Below, in pieces: positions 14,069 to 30,646 of a stretch of DNA of 64,000 nt. Where the stretch lies: contig AP031354.1 in assembly GCA_037833965.1 (NCBI GenBank), positions 25,584,001 to 25,648,000 on the forward strand, read 5' to 3'. Position 1 is the first letter of the stretch. Every line of letters starts with the position of its first letter. The notes under the pieces are model-generated. The model worked only from the letters and a program-made list of their open reading frames with translations, searched no databases and was not told the DNA's origin. The stretch comes from Marchantia polymorpha subsp. ruderalis (Eukaryota > Streptophyta > Marchantiopsida > Marchantiales > Marchantiaceae). A program made the translations under genes and the position numbers.

Positions 14069-16981
14069 AATTGAACTGTTTTTGCAAGGGACCCATCATG
14101 CCAGAATTGACGACACGCACTAAACTGCCAAGAATTTCATGGTTCAATTTATTTAGATTGTGACTGATGTAAGGAACGGGAAAGATCATGAATTTGGTCC
14201 TGTTTCATCGAAGTCTCCTGTTTGATGACTCTTGTCATTAACCCTTTCTACGAGTGAAAAGTCAACCTTCCTGGACGAACCTAGGAAAATATGTACCTCG
14301 GTTCTGTGGTGACTGCATTGAAACATTGAAATTCGTTCCTCCAACTCTCCGACTGTTGGCATCTCGCAAGTAAGAGTATGTTTACAGGCGCAACGATGTG
14401 CTTGCTGGTTTTATTTTTGCTGACCTTTGTGACAGCAGAGCATGATAGGCCGAATCAAGATATCGGTACGAAAGAGAAGATCGGGAAATAAGATTCCCGA
14501 TGTATATGGTGCCCGGCCGGATCGGCCTTGCCTCACGTTGACGATGACGTCCAAAAACCTTTTATCTGGATTGGAAGACCCCGTCAAGCAGAACAAGGAT
14601 GAAACAAAATGGGTAATAAAGGCTCCGATAGTGTTTCATGCACATGCATGCATCGAAAGCATGTGACCCTCCAGCGTTCTACTCCCATCAAACTCTCGTG
14701 TGTTCTCACACGAGAACACAGATCAGGCGGTCAAACCAGGAGGTTTGATGGAACCTGACCACTGGTTTCATGTCCACAGCATCCTAACCCACGTCAAGGA
14801 AATCAGGAACAAGTTTATTCACGCGCCTGACGAAACCCTTCATGCCGCGTCAAGCTGAGGGAGTGTAAATCCCGCGGCATTGTGGAAACAATGTCTGAGG
14901 ATGGTCTCCCTGCGATTTACGGGAGTTGGTCCCATCGCAGTGAGACATCTGAGTTGACATTCAACCTTCCACAATCTGCGCGGAATGAATGGCCGCAAGA
15001 AAAGGGGATGACAACAGGGGCAAGGCTGAGGTCTCTCTCTATATAGGGAAAGAATGAGCTGCAGGTCTATCATCGGGTTTGCGGAAAAGTAGCAGCATGC
15101 GGACAGAGCCAGCGGCGATTGACATCCTCAGTTCGAACAGGCGAAACGAAGATATTTGTTGCCGAGAACTGAAGACAATTCAAGAGCCACAAGATGCAAG
15201 CCTGCGGATAACGAGAGTAAAGTAGAGATCTAAAAGGTACAATCCAAAGGAATGCCGCATCCGCATAAAGGTACGTAGCTCCCAAAAAAAAGGGCCCCGT
15301 GGCATACGCCCAGCTGAGGCCGATTACTTATCATTTTTTTTCGCCGGCATGTTTTGCCCTCGCAGTCTTTGATTCCCTTCCACTAGGCAGGCAACCAAAC
15401 CGTACGCCATTGCGGGACTGCCACTTTCACGGCGCCCAGCCCCGATTATAAAACGGGTCCGAACGAGGCCTATTACTTACGAGTGTATGTAAAGCATGCA
15501 AATCAAGGCGAGATGCTCTGCCCTCGAAAAAGCTCATAATCGTCTTCACCCTACAGCGAGAAGACCGTCAAAGCCATATTTAATTTCCGGATGCGCCCGA
15601 AATTGGACAGGAGAAATGTCGAAACGAAGGGAAGGCGAAAGATCTGAGAAAATTAAGAATCCTTCGATCCCATAATTGCAGGGATGCAAACCAAGGACGT
15701 CGGGAAGGCTTGCTGCTTGCTTAGTTGCTCGCCATGAGCGGAGAATTAGAAGAATCATGCAAGACAAGAGAACATCTGCGGACGAGGCCAATGGGCGCAG
15801 GGCCAGTGGGCCAACACCATCGGCCCAAGCGATATGCTAGCGATCGAGGGCCAGAGGGTGGGCCCGGGACAAAAATCTGCTCTTCACTAATCTATTGGTA
15901 GCGCTGAGCGCCCTCCGCTCACCGTGCGTGGTCGACCAGGATAAAGAACACAGTCGACCCCCGTCGAGCCAGGAGCAGAGAGTCCTGTCAGGTGACATGG
16001 ACTGCCACGGCCCCGCCACGTGTGCTCCAGACAAACCTCGCGTTCTTCTCGACCCATGACGTGCCAGCAGCTAAGCTAAGCACATCCATCCGCACCCGCG
16101 GGCGAGCTCCGCTAAACTCTCCCCCGCGCAGCAGCCGCATGAAATTTGAACGAATTCCACCCACCAATCCGCCGTTCTCTCTCCTCGACGGCAAAAAACC
16201 GCAGCGCGGACGAGTTCCGTCCGTTGGTGGGGAATGTTCTGGAGAAAATGCCGTAAATCTCTGCCGGTAATACGAGACGGAATGTATACGGGAGTTCTAT
16301 ACGCCGTGACCGTAAAAGTGGAAGTTTGGCCCAGGCGCATCGCTTCAACGCTATCCACACGACGCATCGTAGCGTGGACCAGGAGTGATGCCGTGCGTCG
16401 GATAAGGTGGATCGAGCGGCTGCGCTCGCGGCAATCCCCAAGGCACCAGAGCCACAGACTCGTCTGCTGGACCAGGAAGGCAGCCACAGGCACGGGATCG
16501 AGCCGGGCTTCGGGCCCGGGCCCGGGCTCGGGATCGGGCTCCGGGACGAGCAGGGGCCGGGCTTGGGTAGGCCACGGGAGTGGAAGGGGAACGGGGAAGG
16601 GGACCGGGGGAGAGGGAGGAAGGGCGCAGGCTGTGGTTGGGTGCGACCCCTCATCGGCATCATCTGCTCCAGAGGGCCAGACGCTCGGGCCACGGTTTTA
16701 ATTTGCAGCACGAGCGCTTGCGGCTGTTGCTTGGTGGAGAAAGCGTCGAGCTGCAAAGATCAAAAGAACGCTCGAGCGCCGAGAGGGGCCGAGAGAATCT
16801 GCTGCGCGCTGCTGCAAGACGACCACGAGGTTTCTTCGTCGAGGAAGAGCGAGATTTTGGTTGTAGAGATTTAGGGAACTCTCGGGCACGGGAGGCGAGG
16901 TCCGTAGGTGGGAACAGGAGGCGCAGCAGCAGCAGCGGCAGCAGCAGTAGCGAGGCGGAGCGGGCGGGCATTGTGCTTGCC
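14069..16981. other. Intergenic and GC-rich thioredoxin m promoter/leader
   Basis: The left part holds the RID1 3' region. A 74-codon ATG frame at 14442-14666 and a 36-codon frame at 14748-14858 (MEPDHWFHVHSILTHVKEIR...) are open but unrecognised and do not splice together in phase. TATA-like stretches occur at about 15041 and 15450. From about 15800 the sequence is GC-rich and contains G-run clusters. This is the likely promoter/5' leader of the thioredoxin gene, but no transcription start can be fixed. Confidence 0.45.
16504..16615 (+). promoter_or_regulatory. Two G-quadruplex-capable clusters upstream of thioredoxin m
   Basis: Two four-run G3+ motifs fit the G4 rule on the plus strand: GGGCTCGGGATCGGGCTCCG followed by GG near 16524-16545, and GGGG-AAC-GGGG-AAG-GGG-ACC-GGGGG near 16586-16611. 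They lie about 370-460 bp upstream of the ATG, within the likely leader or promoter. Function is inference. Confidence 0.4.
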
Positions 16982-18324
16982 ATGGCGGCGGTGCTGGAGT
17001 TGGGAGTGGCAGCAGCTGCAGCGGGAGCGATGGCGTGTAGGCCTCTGCATCAAGGCGGAGTGTGTAGTTCGGTAGTGGCCGCAGCGTCTCCCTTGAGAGT
17101 CGGCCACTCGCAGGTTCTCGGTAGGGCTGCCCTTCCCGTGTGCAGGGGTTTGAGAGTCAGCGTCAGCGGAAGGACTTCTCGCTCGGCTGCTGTCGTGCGC
17201 TCCGCTCCTGCCTCGAGAGGAATCGTCTGCGAGGCTCAGGAGACCGTCACCGGAGGTAGTACGTGCATTATCCAATTTTAGATAGAGGGTGCTTGAATGA
17301 ATTCGAATGCCGCGAATACGCGCTTCCTTTGCTGAATCTTGAATTCCGGACATGGTGTCCGAATGCCAAAGCTTTCTCTCCTGGGTTTGGGTTGTTTCTC
17401 TCCCTGAGGGCTCTTCGTAGGTAAGCGGAATTAATATTTCGTTCTCGGAGTCCATGTCCGTGCAATTCCTTTTCTTCCCCTTTCATTGTCTCATCGCTCC
17501 AAGTTTTAGAATGGTGTCAGAGGTGCGCCTCACTCCATGGATAATTTGGATCCCGGACTAGCTCCGAATGGGAGTGAGGGTCTTGAAAACTCTCTCTTCC
17601 TGCATTGTGCCCATCCTGCCATTTGTGTCTGTCATGTCCACCCATTCCGAGGCATAAGCTCGAACGGGGAGGAAGTTTTGCGCACACATGATATGATACA
17701 AGCACACCCGATTTTCAAGTCAGTTTGAATCGAGCGTGGTCCTGTTCTAAGTCATAATTTCCATTCACGACCGGTCCAGCAAACTATCCAAAGTGGATCT
17801 AGTACATCTGTCAACAACCAGCGCTACCCTGCAGCATCTATATACTTCAGTATGACATAGACGAAAACAGAATTTGGGTGTAACTTTGAGCTTTTCATCG
17901 CTGGGATTATCTGCAGCGCTGGTTCTTTCTCGTGGTGGTTTTGAAGACCTTGTCGCACGCACTAAGTTTTTCCCTTAATGTTGCACGGTTGGAACATGTG
18001 GCAGCTGGTGTCGTTTCCGATCAAACTTTCCAAAAGCTGGTGCTCGAGAGCGACGTCCCCGTCCTGGTCGATTTCTGGGCTCCATGGTGCGGTCCCTGCC
18101 GAATGATTGCTCCGATCATTGATGAACTCGCAAGGCAGTACGCGGGCAAGATCAGGTGTTTGAAACTCAATACGGATGAGAGCCCTTACATCGCCACCGA
18201 GTACGGAATTCGAAGCATTCCCACCGTTATGATCTTCAAGAGAGGAGAGAAGAAGGATACCGTCATAGGTGCTGTACCTAAGTCTACGTTGACCGCAACG
18301 ATCGAAAAGTACCTTGACTGGTAA
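16982..18324 (+). CDS. Thioredoxin m-type, plastid
   Basis: Two exons, 16982-17255 and 18005-18324, make 197 residues; the join falls inside codon 92. Residues 1 to about 85 are Ala/Ser/Arg-rich with few acidics, typical of a plastid transit peptide. The thioredoxin fold follows: [19 protein letters not shown] carries the WCGPC active site (119-123), and [11 protein letters not shown] carries the cis-Pro (about 164). m-type thioredoxins pass electrons from ferredoxin-thioredoxin reductase to stromal targets such as malate dehydrogenase and Calvin-cycle regulators. Type m is assigned from the [17 protein letters not shown] context and length. The ATG is the first in frame; the frame is open far upstream without another ATG. 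A 749-bp intron separates the transit-peptide exon from the catalytic exon. Confidence 0.96.
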
Positions 18325-20229
18325 GAGCCGTGGAGGTGTAGAGATCAAAGTCCATCCTTCGTAAAGTCGATGTGTTTCCCTTGAATTCGGTGACTTTCCC
18401 TGCTGTAATATTTCCTCGGAGTTGCTGTCCTTCATGATGAAAACTGTGTATCAGCAGCAGCTTGGTTCCTTTGTGTTATATGATTATCCAGTGATTTAAA
18501 AGCTTTTCTGGGGCCCTTTAACATGCCTCTGTATCAGAAATTTACCAGCAGCAAGACGCATGTTAATGAAAGCACAAACTTTTAGCTCTCCAAGTTCAAC
18601 TCTGTTGGCTTTTTTTTGTGTTCTGTCATGCTTTTTCCAACTGTCATCCTCGCTACCTCTTCACGACGTTTCGTTATGTACAAATCAGATCCGTGTAAAA
18701 TTATTAGGAACTTCACACAATTGATCAATCAACCGGCGAAGGCCTAGTCGCTTGGCCTGTGTGTCTCTATTTCGCCTCGTGCCTCACGGTGAGAGAGCAT
18801 GCAAAGCTGATTGGCAGGAGAACCATTTCTGAAGGAAAGTCCTTTTAACTTGTTGAGCTCATGGTTTAAATTAATTGTACTATTGTCAGATGGGCGCCAG
18901 AAGTCATCTCAGGGGTATACTAATGGCTCAGGGCCTTGTTGACGACACTCCATCAGCATGGTGAAGTGATCTCGTCAAGCAGTGTATTTATGATGGGAAG
19001 CCATTATGGTGCCTCGCATTATTTCTGTGAGCTAGATTGATTGGAGCCATCTGTTGTTCCTAGAATCTAGTCATGATGTGGACCATTAGTTCAGTTGACA
19101 CGAAGTTTTGATCAATGTTAGGTGCTCGACTAATCGTGCAGCTTGTATTTTAAATAAGGTCAAGGGATTGAAATTCTTCATCATTTAGGAAGGAGCCCTT
19201 TGGGACTTTGTATAAGGTATGAGAGTCAAGCAGCAGTGTCATACTGTGTTCAATATGACAGTGTATATTTCTGAGACTCACTTGTATTCTTTTGGAAAGT
19301 CCTCCCGAATGGTGAGCCCTTGAGCTTTTGCTATAAATTCTAGTAAATATCTCATCATGCCCTTCGAGGTGTGGCTTTTTCCCGATCATATCTTGGCTGA
19401 CTGTGCTTGATCGCAGCGACGTGTTGACCCTACACAGCGACCTCGATGTCCAACCTACAGTATGTATTCATGACATGCCTAGGCTCCGCTTTCAGCCCAG
19501 AAATTAATTTTGTTTGTCAGTCTGCAGTCCGTTTAGCCAATTTGGCTGGAGATATCTACTCTGGTTTTCCTTATTCATTCCGAGTTGTGACGGGTCCCCT
19601 TTCATTGGCTCTTGGCAACCAAACGCTTTCTTTGCGCTTTGTAAGTGAGTAGTACCAAGCCTCAAAGGATCTGTACCCAAAAGTGGCTTGCATTTCAACA
19701 CCAGCTGGACGATGGTGACAAGTTGTATTGTATGGTTCAAGGCGATATTAGTAACTCGATGTATTTCGAGCTAAACTGGAGAAGAAAAGGGTGTGAGATT
19801 TCCTTCTACAGAGTATGATTTGTCTTTTGGAAGCAATGTAAGATAATTTCTAAACTTTGTAAAGACCAATCTTGAAATGAAACGATGATTTCGGGCACGA
19901 CACTTATCACTTACTACTATATTTGTGGGTCTGAAAACTTCTTACATTATAGTACTGCACGATTATACTGGCGAAATACTGTATATGACAAAAAACTGTA
20001 ATAACCATTATCCTGATGAAGTCCCCATTTGATGTTAAACAACTGTTTCAATTGTTCTTTGACAGAAGCGTCATGACCATATTCCATGTATTCTGCACTT
20101 AGACTAAATAAAGATTGTCATTATAATTTAACAAAAAAAGAACGTAGTTTGACAGGAATATTTCTTCTTTTTCAAACAACTCTTGAAATTGATCTAAACT
20201 TATTCCTCCATTTAGGAATATTGATGTTA
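18325..20229. other. Intergenic, AT-rich to the right
   Basis: This contains the thioredoxin 3' UTR and then non-coding DNA. Only short frames without motifs occur. No RNA gene, repeat array or transposon end was recognised. Confidence 0.5.
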
Positions 20230-21600
20230 TTTTTATCTACTTAGGTACTTTTCCTCCTCTCTCTGAAAAGTTATACAGTGTTTTCGACATCGGGAGTGTT
20301 CGAAATTGGATAGTTTAATTTCCCAAAGAAGACGATAAGTTGAGGAAGTCTGTCCTAAATCATTGGCATGTTCCAAGCTTGGCAAAAAAAATGAGATTTT
20401 AAACCATTTTATAGTAGTGTAAGGTCGGTGTTCACATTGCATAGCAAACAAAAGTTGATTGTGTTGTTTCACAACTTCTTCAATGAAATCTTGTTGAGAA
20501 AAAGTTGCCAACCAATCTTGACAATTCAAAACTCATGTTTTAGGGCTATAAGTTCTTTGACTTAAGCAAGGAGGCAAAATGCTAGAACTCGTCTTGTTGA
20601 TCTGATACCATGTGGTTTCAAGTGGATTCAAATTGCAGATTATTAACAGATTATTGCCAACTACAAGCAAGATTTCTTGAATGTGAGTCCAATTCTATCA
20701 ACGATTGGATAGCAAAGAGACTTTGATCTTGAATTAACCCGATCAAATTGACATGACTAATCTGCCATTGCTCAAATGTAATGATCTTGTCCACTTGGTA
20801 ACACCTATAAAGTCAAATCGGTGTAAACTAGTTAGCAAAGATTGAAGAATTGATTCTGGTGCTGCAATGTGGTTCTTCGTACTTGTAAATTTTCTAGTCA
20901 TTCGCTGGAATGACTTGAAATCCCAATAAAAATCCACCAAGACGATGTGAGCATCTCAAGAATTCGTTGAGAAGAATTATTTTGATTAATATAAGCCATG
21001 ATTTTCAATCATCTTTGATTAGAAATTGTGATAAGTGTGAAATCAAATCACATCAGACAAATTTGTCCAAACAATTTGCATTCTGTGAATATAAATGTGT
21101 TGACAAGGTAGGAAAAAAAATCAATGAGATAAAAATTTTATGAAAACCACAATTTATGTATTTAAACCTTTTGCATCACAATATAGATATGATGTAACAT
21201 ACAACAACCACCAATGAAATATGGTCTAACTAGCTATTGAAAACATGTGACAACTCTAGATAACTGCCTGGTCATATTAGAATCACCATACGTTTAACAT
21301 CCAATTAATTTGTTCCTTTCATAACAGACTTCATTAAACAACTTTGAAAACATGCTGAACATTGTCAATCAAGTATTTTGACCCAAAAAAAATCATATTA
21401 ATGTTAAATTTTTCAAAAAGTGATTTTTGATAAAATCAAACTCAAGATCAGTGCAAGATATTTCTTGCAGATCAAAAGATACATCAAAGATCACAGAGAA
21501 TGTCCATTTGGAGTGCAAAATTTGTGCAATGTTCTCAATTGATATTGCGCATGCATTTTTAACATAGTAAAAAAACATACACTCATTGCAGATACTAGTT
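20230..21600 (-). mobile_element. Decayed hAT-like transposase relic
   Basis: Minus-strand frames, broken by stops and indels, contain ordered blocks of a plant/oomycete hAT-like transposase family. The 21393-21578 frame has NACAISIENIAQILHSKWTF then SVIFDVSFD, matching the family's block before its first catalytic region. Further on (about 21180-21330) come GDSNMTRQLSRVVTCFQ and a VRPYFIGGCC-MLHHIYIVMQKV stretch resembling 'GARNMTGR...W-C-AHQLD-VVQK'. Then VDFYWDFKSFQRMTRKFTST (20740-20940) resembles the distal helical domain. The order on the strand is collinear with the family. No intact frame, terminal repeats or target duplication were found, so it is dead. The superfamily call is from memory of conserved blocks. 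Confidence 0.5.
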
Positions 21601-23684
21601 TGAATTTGTAACGTATCTATTTCACGTCTTGCTTGTCATCAACCGCCATCAAAAAGAACATTGTTCAAGCAACAAAATGCATTACCAATTTAAACTGCTT
21701 TGTTGGACTGATTTGTATACAAAAATTGTCATCTTTAGTTGGTTTAAAAAGTAACATTGCATTTGTTTGAAATTGTTCATTCGAATCATTTTCATGCCAA
21801 AACAATTTATCAATAAATCACCTACAAAATTGAGACTCTAATGACAAAAGTCGTTGTGGCATATTGATTTTTCATATAATGACCTATAGTTTTGGCATGT
21901 TTGACAGAAACATCAAAATAATGTGACTTCTATTTTAGTGAGAGCTTTTGATATTACTTAATCTGACTTGGTGATTGATGCAATGATGTTGCCGCATGTA
22001 GTGTTTGGTTTTGAAAGTTTTACTCTCAAATGTCCAAGATGTTAACGATTTTTTAGTCAATACTTCATTTTCAAAACATACACAAACTTTACGACAAAAA
22101 ACAACTTTGGAGAATTGAGTATCAAAAGATGCAATGCATAGACCATATTGTAAGAGGTGTTTTTATTGAAATGGCGTCTTCTGAGCTCTAGCTTTACATG
22201 TACGCTTTGCAGCGGGTTTAGAGCAATGTGCAATGTATCAAAGTTGAAAATTGCATCAAATTATCAAAACTGATTCAGTGCAATTCATCAGAGTTCAGAT
22301 TCAGTGCATTCCATCAGAATTGAAAATTGTAGCAAATGATCAAAATAAGTGTAGTGTTATCCATAGGAGTTTAGATTCAGTGCAATTCATTGGTGTTGAG
22401 TATTGTAGCAAATGATATGGGTCAGTCCGTTCTCCAGGTCAACATTTGATGGACTGCAAAACCAAGAACAATATTTGCTGAGTCTATGCTGGTAATGCAC
22501 GGAATGCCATGCAATTTTGAGTCATTTTGAGATGCCTCCGAGGGTTGGGAGGCTACATCAAGTCAATGGTAGACCTCATCGACACCATTCCGTCTAGTGT
22601 CCAGGTTTCAGAATGACCGCAACGATGATTCCACAAGCCGGCTCGTCTCTTCCTTTACATGTCTCAAGGAATGAAGTTGAAGCTCGAAGATGCAAGACTT
22701 CTTCGTTTTGCATTTTGTTCAAAAGACTAAAATTTGCAATTGAACTAAATAATAGTGCAGACCTAGATTCAGCTGAAACACATATTTAAGAGACTTAAAT
22801 ATACTTCAATTGCAAAACTGAAATACAAAACCTTATGGCAACGAAATACGAAATATACAGAGCTTATGACACATATTTTTGTTCGTATTAGAGAGTTTTG
22901 TACATAAACAATGTTTTGAGTTTGTAGAAATCACAAACTGTAATCAAAACTTGAAGATGTGTGAACAACATTGTAAAAAAAGCGTTGACATAAAAAAATT
23001 TAAACTAAAAAAAGATTAAATTATTTGACTAGAATTTAAGTTGGCAATCTTACAGTAAACAAGTTGGTAGGAAGCAATTAATGCGAGCTTAAAGCAACAA
23101 TCAACAATGTTGAAAAATCAAAGAGTTTGATAAGTGGTATCAATCATGACAAACAAGAATATACAATAAGAATATAAAAGTTTAAACATTTTGATCTGAC
23201 ATTTGATTTTCTGGTGTAATGCGAAGATGTAATTGTGAAAGTTTGCACAATTAAACTTCCAAAATTAATAATCAACAAAAAAAAACTCTAAAACGATGCA
23301 AATTAACATAAGATAACAGTTGAACAATTTGAAAGTCAACATTTTTATTTGACTATTAATATTTATACAGCGAAAAAATAAATTTTGACTTCTATAATTT
23401 AATTTAACTTTTGATTCCACAAAAATTGAAATGGGATTGTATCCAAATAATTAAATCTTATCTAGTTTTGTATTTAAAACCACAGTATCAAAAAAGGAAT
23501 AATAGTTTTAAACAATTTGATAACAGAAGCATTGAATAGTGGAGGCATGAAGCAATTAAAAAAATTAATGACATTAATGCTGATTGAAAAATAATTTAGT
23601 ATCATCAAGAGATTCCACTTGCATCTGCAACTGGATAGTTGATGATACAAATATTGATTGACAAAATATTATAATTATAGATTA
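21600..23684. other. AT-rich intergenic stretch
   Basis: Low-GC sequence rich in A/T homopolymers, with no open frame of note. The left part may be the eroded N-terminal half of the adjacent transposase relic. It contains one degenerate minisatellite, listed separately. Confidence 0.45.
22228..22430. repeat. Degenerate minisatellite, about 50-bp unit
   Basis: Variants of a unit containing 'attcagtgcaattcatcaga' and 'gaaaattgtagcaaatgatc' recur three to four times with point differences and small indels. Similarity was judged by eye; unit borders are approximate. Confidence 0.5.
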
Positions 23685-23695
23685 CAGTAAACATT

Positions 23696-23745
23696 CGCTT
23701 AAGTCCGCAACTTGATCCTCCCGGATCAAGTTGCGGACTTAAGCG
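23696..23745. repeat. 50-bp near-terminal palindrome within the MITE
   Basis: Two 23-bp arms (cgcttaagtccgcaacttgatcc and its exact reverse complement) surround a 4-nt loop, tccc. The left arm includes the inner half of the element's terminal repeat, so the end appears duplicated in inverted orientation. It would form a strong hairpin. Confidence 0.9.
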
Positions 23746-24250
23746 ATTGTTTACTCTCCGGTAAACACTATGTTTACTGTTTACTGATCTGGGAGGTCTG
23801 GTGCGGACTTAACTTCTCTCAACCTACGTGCGTCAGTTCATTTCTCTCTTCCTCCCATCCTGCCTTCAGTCATGAAGCTCAAGCCAAAGTTGAAGAAGCC
23901 TAATCAACCCCGCTTGCTCAGGGTTAGCGTATGCTCGTTTATACTCCTGCCTCCCTCTTCCAACTCCTGGCGTGGCCTCCGCTCTGCTGCGAGCAGGGTT
24001 TGAGATCGTCTCCCAGTGAGGAGGTAGAGGGGCGCCAGCACACTCACTCACTGCCTTCATAAAGCTCTACACTTGCTTCGACGATAGGCAGGTGGTTTTG
24101 TAGGTGACTATTGTCTACAGCAGCTTCTATTTTGCTGAAGTAGATTTGGAGCATTTGCATCGCAGCCAAGTGAGACATCAGCCTCTATTTTGCTCGAGGA
24201 GATTTTTTGTAAAATACACTCTTGAGAATTGATCAAGAATTTTGCGTTGT

Positions 24251-24316
24251 GAAGTGCGGATTAATTGGGATGCGGAGTTAAGCGAAGTGCGGATTAATTG
24301 GGATGCGGAGTTAAGC
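24251..24316 (+). repeat. 33-bp perfect tandem duplication at the MITE right end
   Basis: The unit starting gaagtgcggattaattggga occurs twice without mismatch (24251-24283 and 24284-24316). It includes subterminal sequence of the element, so the second copy carries the right terminal repeat. Confidence 0.92.
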
Positions 24317-24330
24317 GAATGTTTACTGTA

Positions 24331-26483
24331 GTACGTACTTAATTTTGACCTTCTTCACAAAAGTTTTTTGATCATAAATATGATCATCTTGTATGAATAT
24401 ATTTTTACACATAACTGTAAGTGAGATCAATTGTAGTACTTTTCATGGTGAGTCATGAGTAATTGCTCTACAACATAACAAGTTCTTTGAGTTGGAAGTA
24501 TTTAAGATCATGACGAGACTTGCAAACATTATCACACACAAGCATCAAAATCAAATGAAATTCTCAACAAGAACTAAATATGGATATTTTATTTGAGATC
24601 TTGAATGGTTCAACACATAAACTGATACAACTCAAACACGAATTATTGATAACTCAGCATATGACGATATTTGATAGTTAAAAATCGGGTGTTCCTGGAT
24701 ATATTTTGGGCGAAAAGGCATAAGAGGGAATCATTGGTTGTCGAAAGACTTGAAACTTATTAAAAATTCAAGATAATTAAGACTGGCGCAGGTTTTGAGA
24801 CTTCGTATGTTGATCAATCTTTCCCTCCCATTCCACAAACCACACAAAGGGTTCATCGAGTCTAAAATGTCGACAAAGGATTCTTTCCTCACACTTCGAG
24901 CGGTAAGGAACTGCTCATGGGCCATGTCCTCTTCCTTGAATCGTATGAATATCAATCCCTCCCTATGATCAACAATTCCTGACAACTCTGGCGACGAACA
25001 AGGCCTCTGACCCCGAGATCGTCAACGCAGTATTGTAGTATCCGTATTCTTTACACCACAAACAGAGTACTCTGGATTTTCTGGATCCCAAAAGGCGACC
25101 ACCGTTCTCGTATATAAAGAAAATTGTACAAATCGCAAACTTTGCTAGTAGTGGGAACCAACTGCACGGATGGACTATATTGCTTTTGCAGGAAGATCAA
25201 CAGTGATATATTTGCCACTTCCAGTCCATCGTGTACCATCGCAGAAGACTCACCTTATTGACTCTGTTCTACAAGGCTTGATAGTACAGTCAGGTAAATA
25301 ATTAGACCGGTGCGGACTTGTTATGCAATCTAGGTGATGTACACTAAAGGTTGAAGAACGTTTCTTCAGGTTTTGATATCTGACTACAAAAATACACTGT
25401 CACCAGAGGTCTAGATTCTATGCAAATCACAAGTCTGGAGCCAAAGTCTGAAACTGTCAAGTGCTGACTTAACATCCTCATCCAAGTCACCAGAATCATG
25501 AAACTTTCAAGGTGGAGGGACATGCAGCACGATAGATTTCACGGAGGCGTCTGTCCTACGAAGTGTCCTGTGTAGAAAAGTCTCACAAAAATCTCCTTAC
25601 TCGATATATCGTCCTCCACCCAGGACACAGATCGTATCTACTAGTCCTAATGAGAGGCCGGTTTGATAAACGCCAACTTAACTGCAGAGTGCCGCTCATC
25701 GATCCTCCGAGAACAATACGAGCTACTTTGTGAACCATGTCTCTACCTTAAACTTCGACACAACCGACGATGGCTGCTTCTAGAGCTTTGACAGGCAAAA
25801 ATATGCTGCTTTCCATACCTACAGTCAACTAGAGAAGCAAAAGCAGAATGCCAAATTCCTTGTCAGCTCAACATCGGGAGCACAAGCTGAAGAAGCTAAA
25901 AAATAGCATGACGAACACCACTGGCTCAACCAAGACACAGTTTGATAACAAGCAGACGACAGAAGATTATACATCAGGATGTACCTGTAGCCCAATTAAC
26001 CGACGAAGAAAGGATCTGAAGAACCACAAGGAGAAAATAAATTTATGAGAACATGGAATCTTGTAGAGCCGTTTCAGATCATAGCCAGTTAAAACCATAC
26101 CTATGAGCACAAAGAAGATGTATATTCCAACCTTGACTTTTTACCTTATAAAGAGGCAATCATCGTCACCAGTATAAACATCAGAATAAAGTACACTAGT
26201 TTACACAACTCATTCCGTCAAAACTCAGCGTGAACTAAGAGCCCTTTACGAGGCACTCGACCAAGCCAAGACAGTGCCGTCTTGTTATGCAGAGGTCAGG
26301 TACCTTGAGATGATACAATGGAACCATCAATTTGGTTCCGTAATTCCAAGGTATCGAGATACTAAAAAATAAGATGGACTTCATGGAACACTTACCGGCA
26401 TCACTTGCCGACCAACGAGTCCTTCCAAGACTCGAGAAGCAAAGATGGAAATGAATCATCGGAACATTACGAAAAGGCATGTC
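24331..26483. other. Intergenic and DDX41-type gene 3' region
   Basis: No gene recognised. A 66-codon ATG frame at 25848-26048 has no known motif. The right end (roughly 26220-26483) is probably the 3' UTR of the minus-strand DEAD-box gene. Confidence 0.45.

Positions 26484-30646
<4,163 letters not shown>

Larger units (their letters stand above)
23685..24328. mobile_element. pogo/Tc1-mariner-like MITE, 644 bp, TA target duplication
   Basis: Perfect 18-bp terminal inverted repeats, cagtaaacattcgcttaa at 23685-23702 and its reverse complement at 24311-24328, are flanked on both sides by TA. After one mismatch another six bases (tccgca) also match. TA duplication and a CAGTAAAC...CGCTTA end are hallmarks of pogo/Tigger-type Tc1-mariner elements. 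There is no transposase frame inside, so the element is non-autonomous. Its GC is higher than the surrounding AT-rich DNA. The perfect ends suggest insertion more recent than the nearby relics. Confidence 0.82.

Noticed and set aside
14442..14858. Joining the 14442 frame to the 14748 frame as a two-exon gene
   Set aside because: The available donor and acceptor sites give the wrong phase and an immediate stop.
16234..16874. Several 140-214-codon frames on both strands in GC-rich DNA
   Set aside because: Low-complexity Gly/Pro/Ser/Arg shadows of the G-rich thioredoxin leader; GC-rich DNA has few stops.
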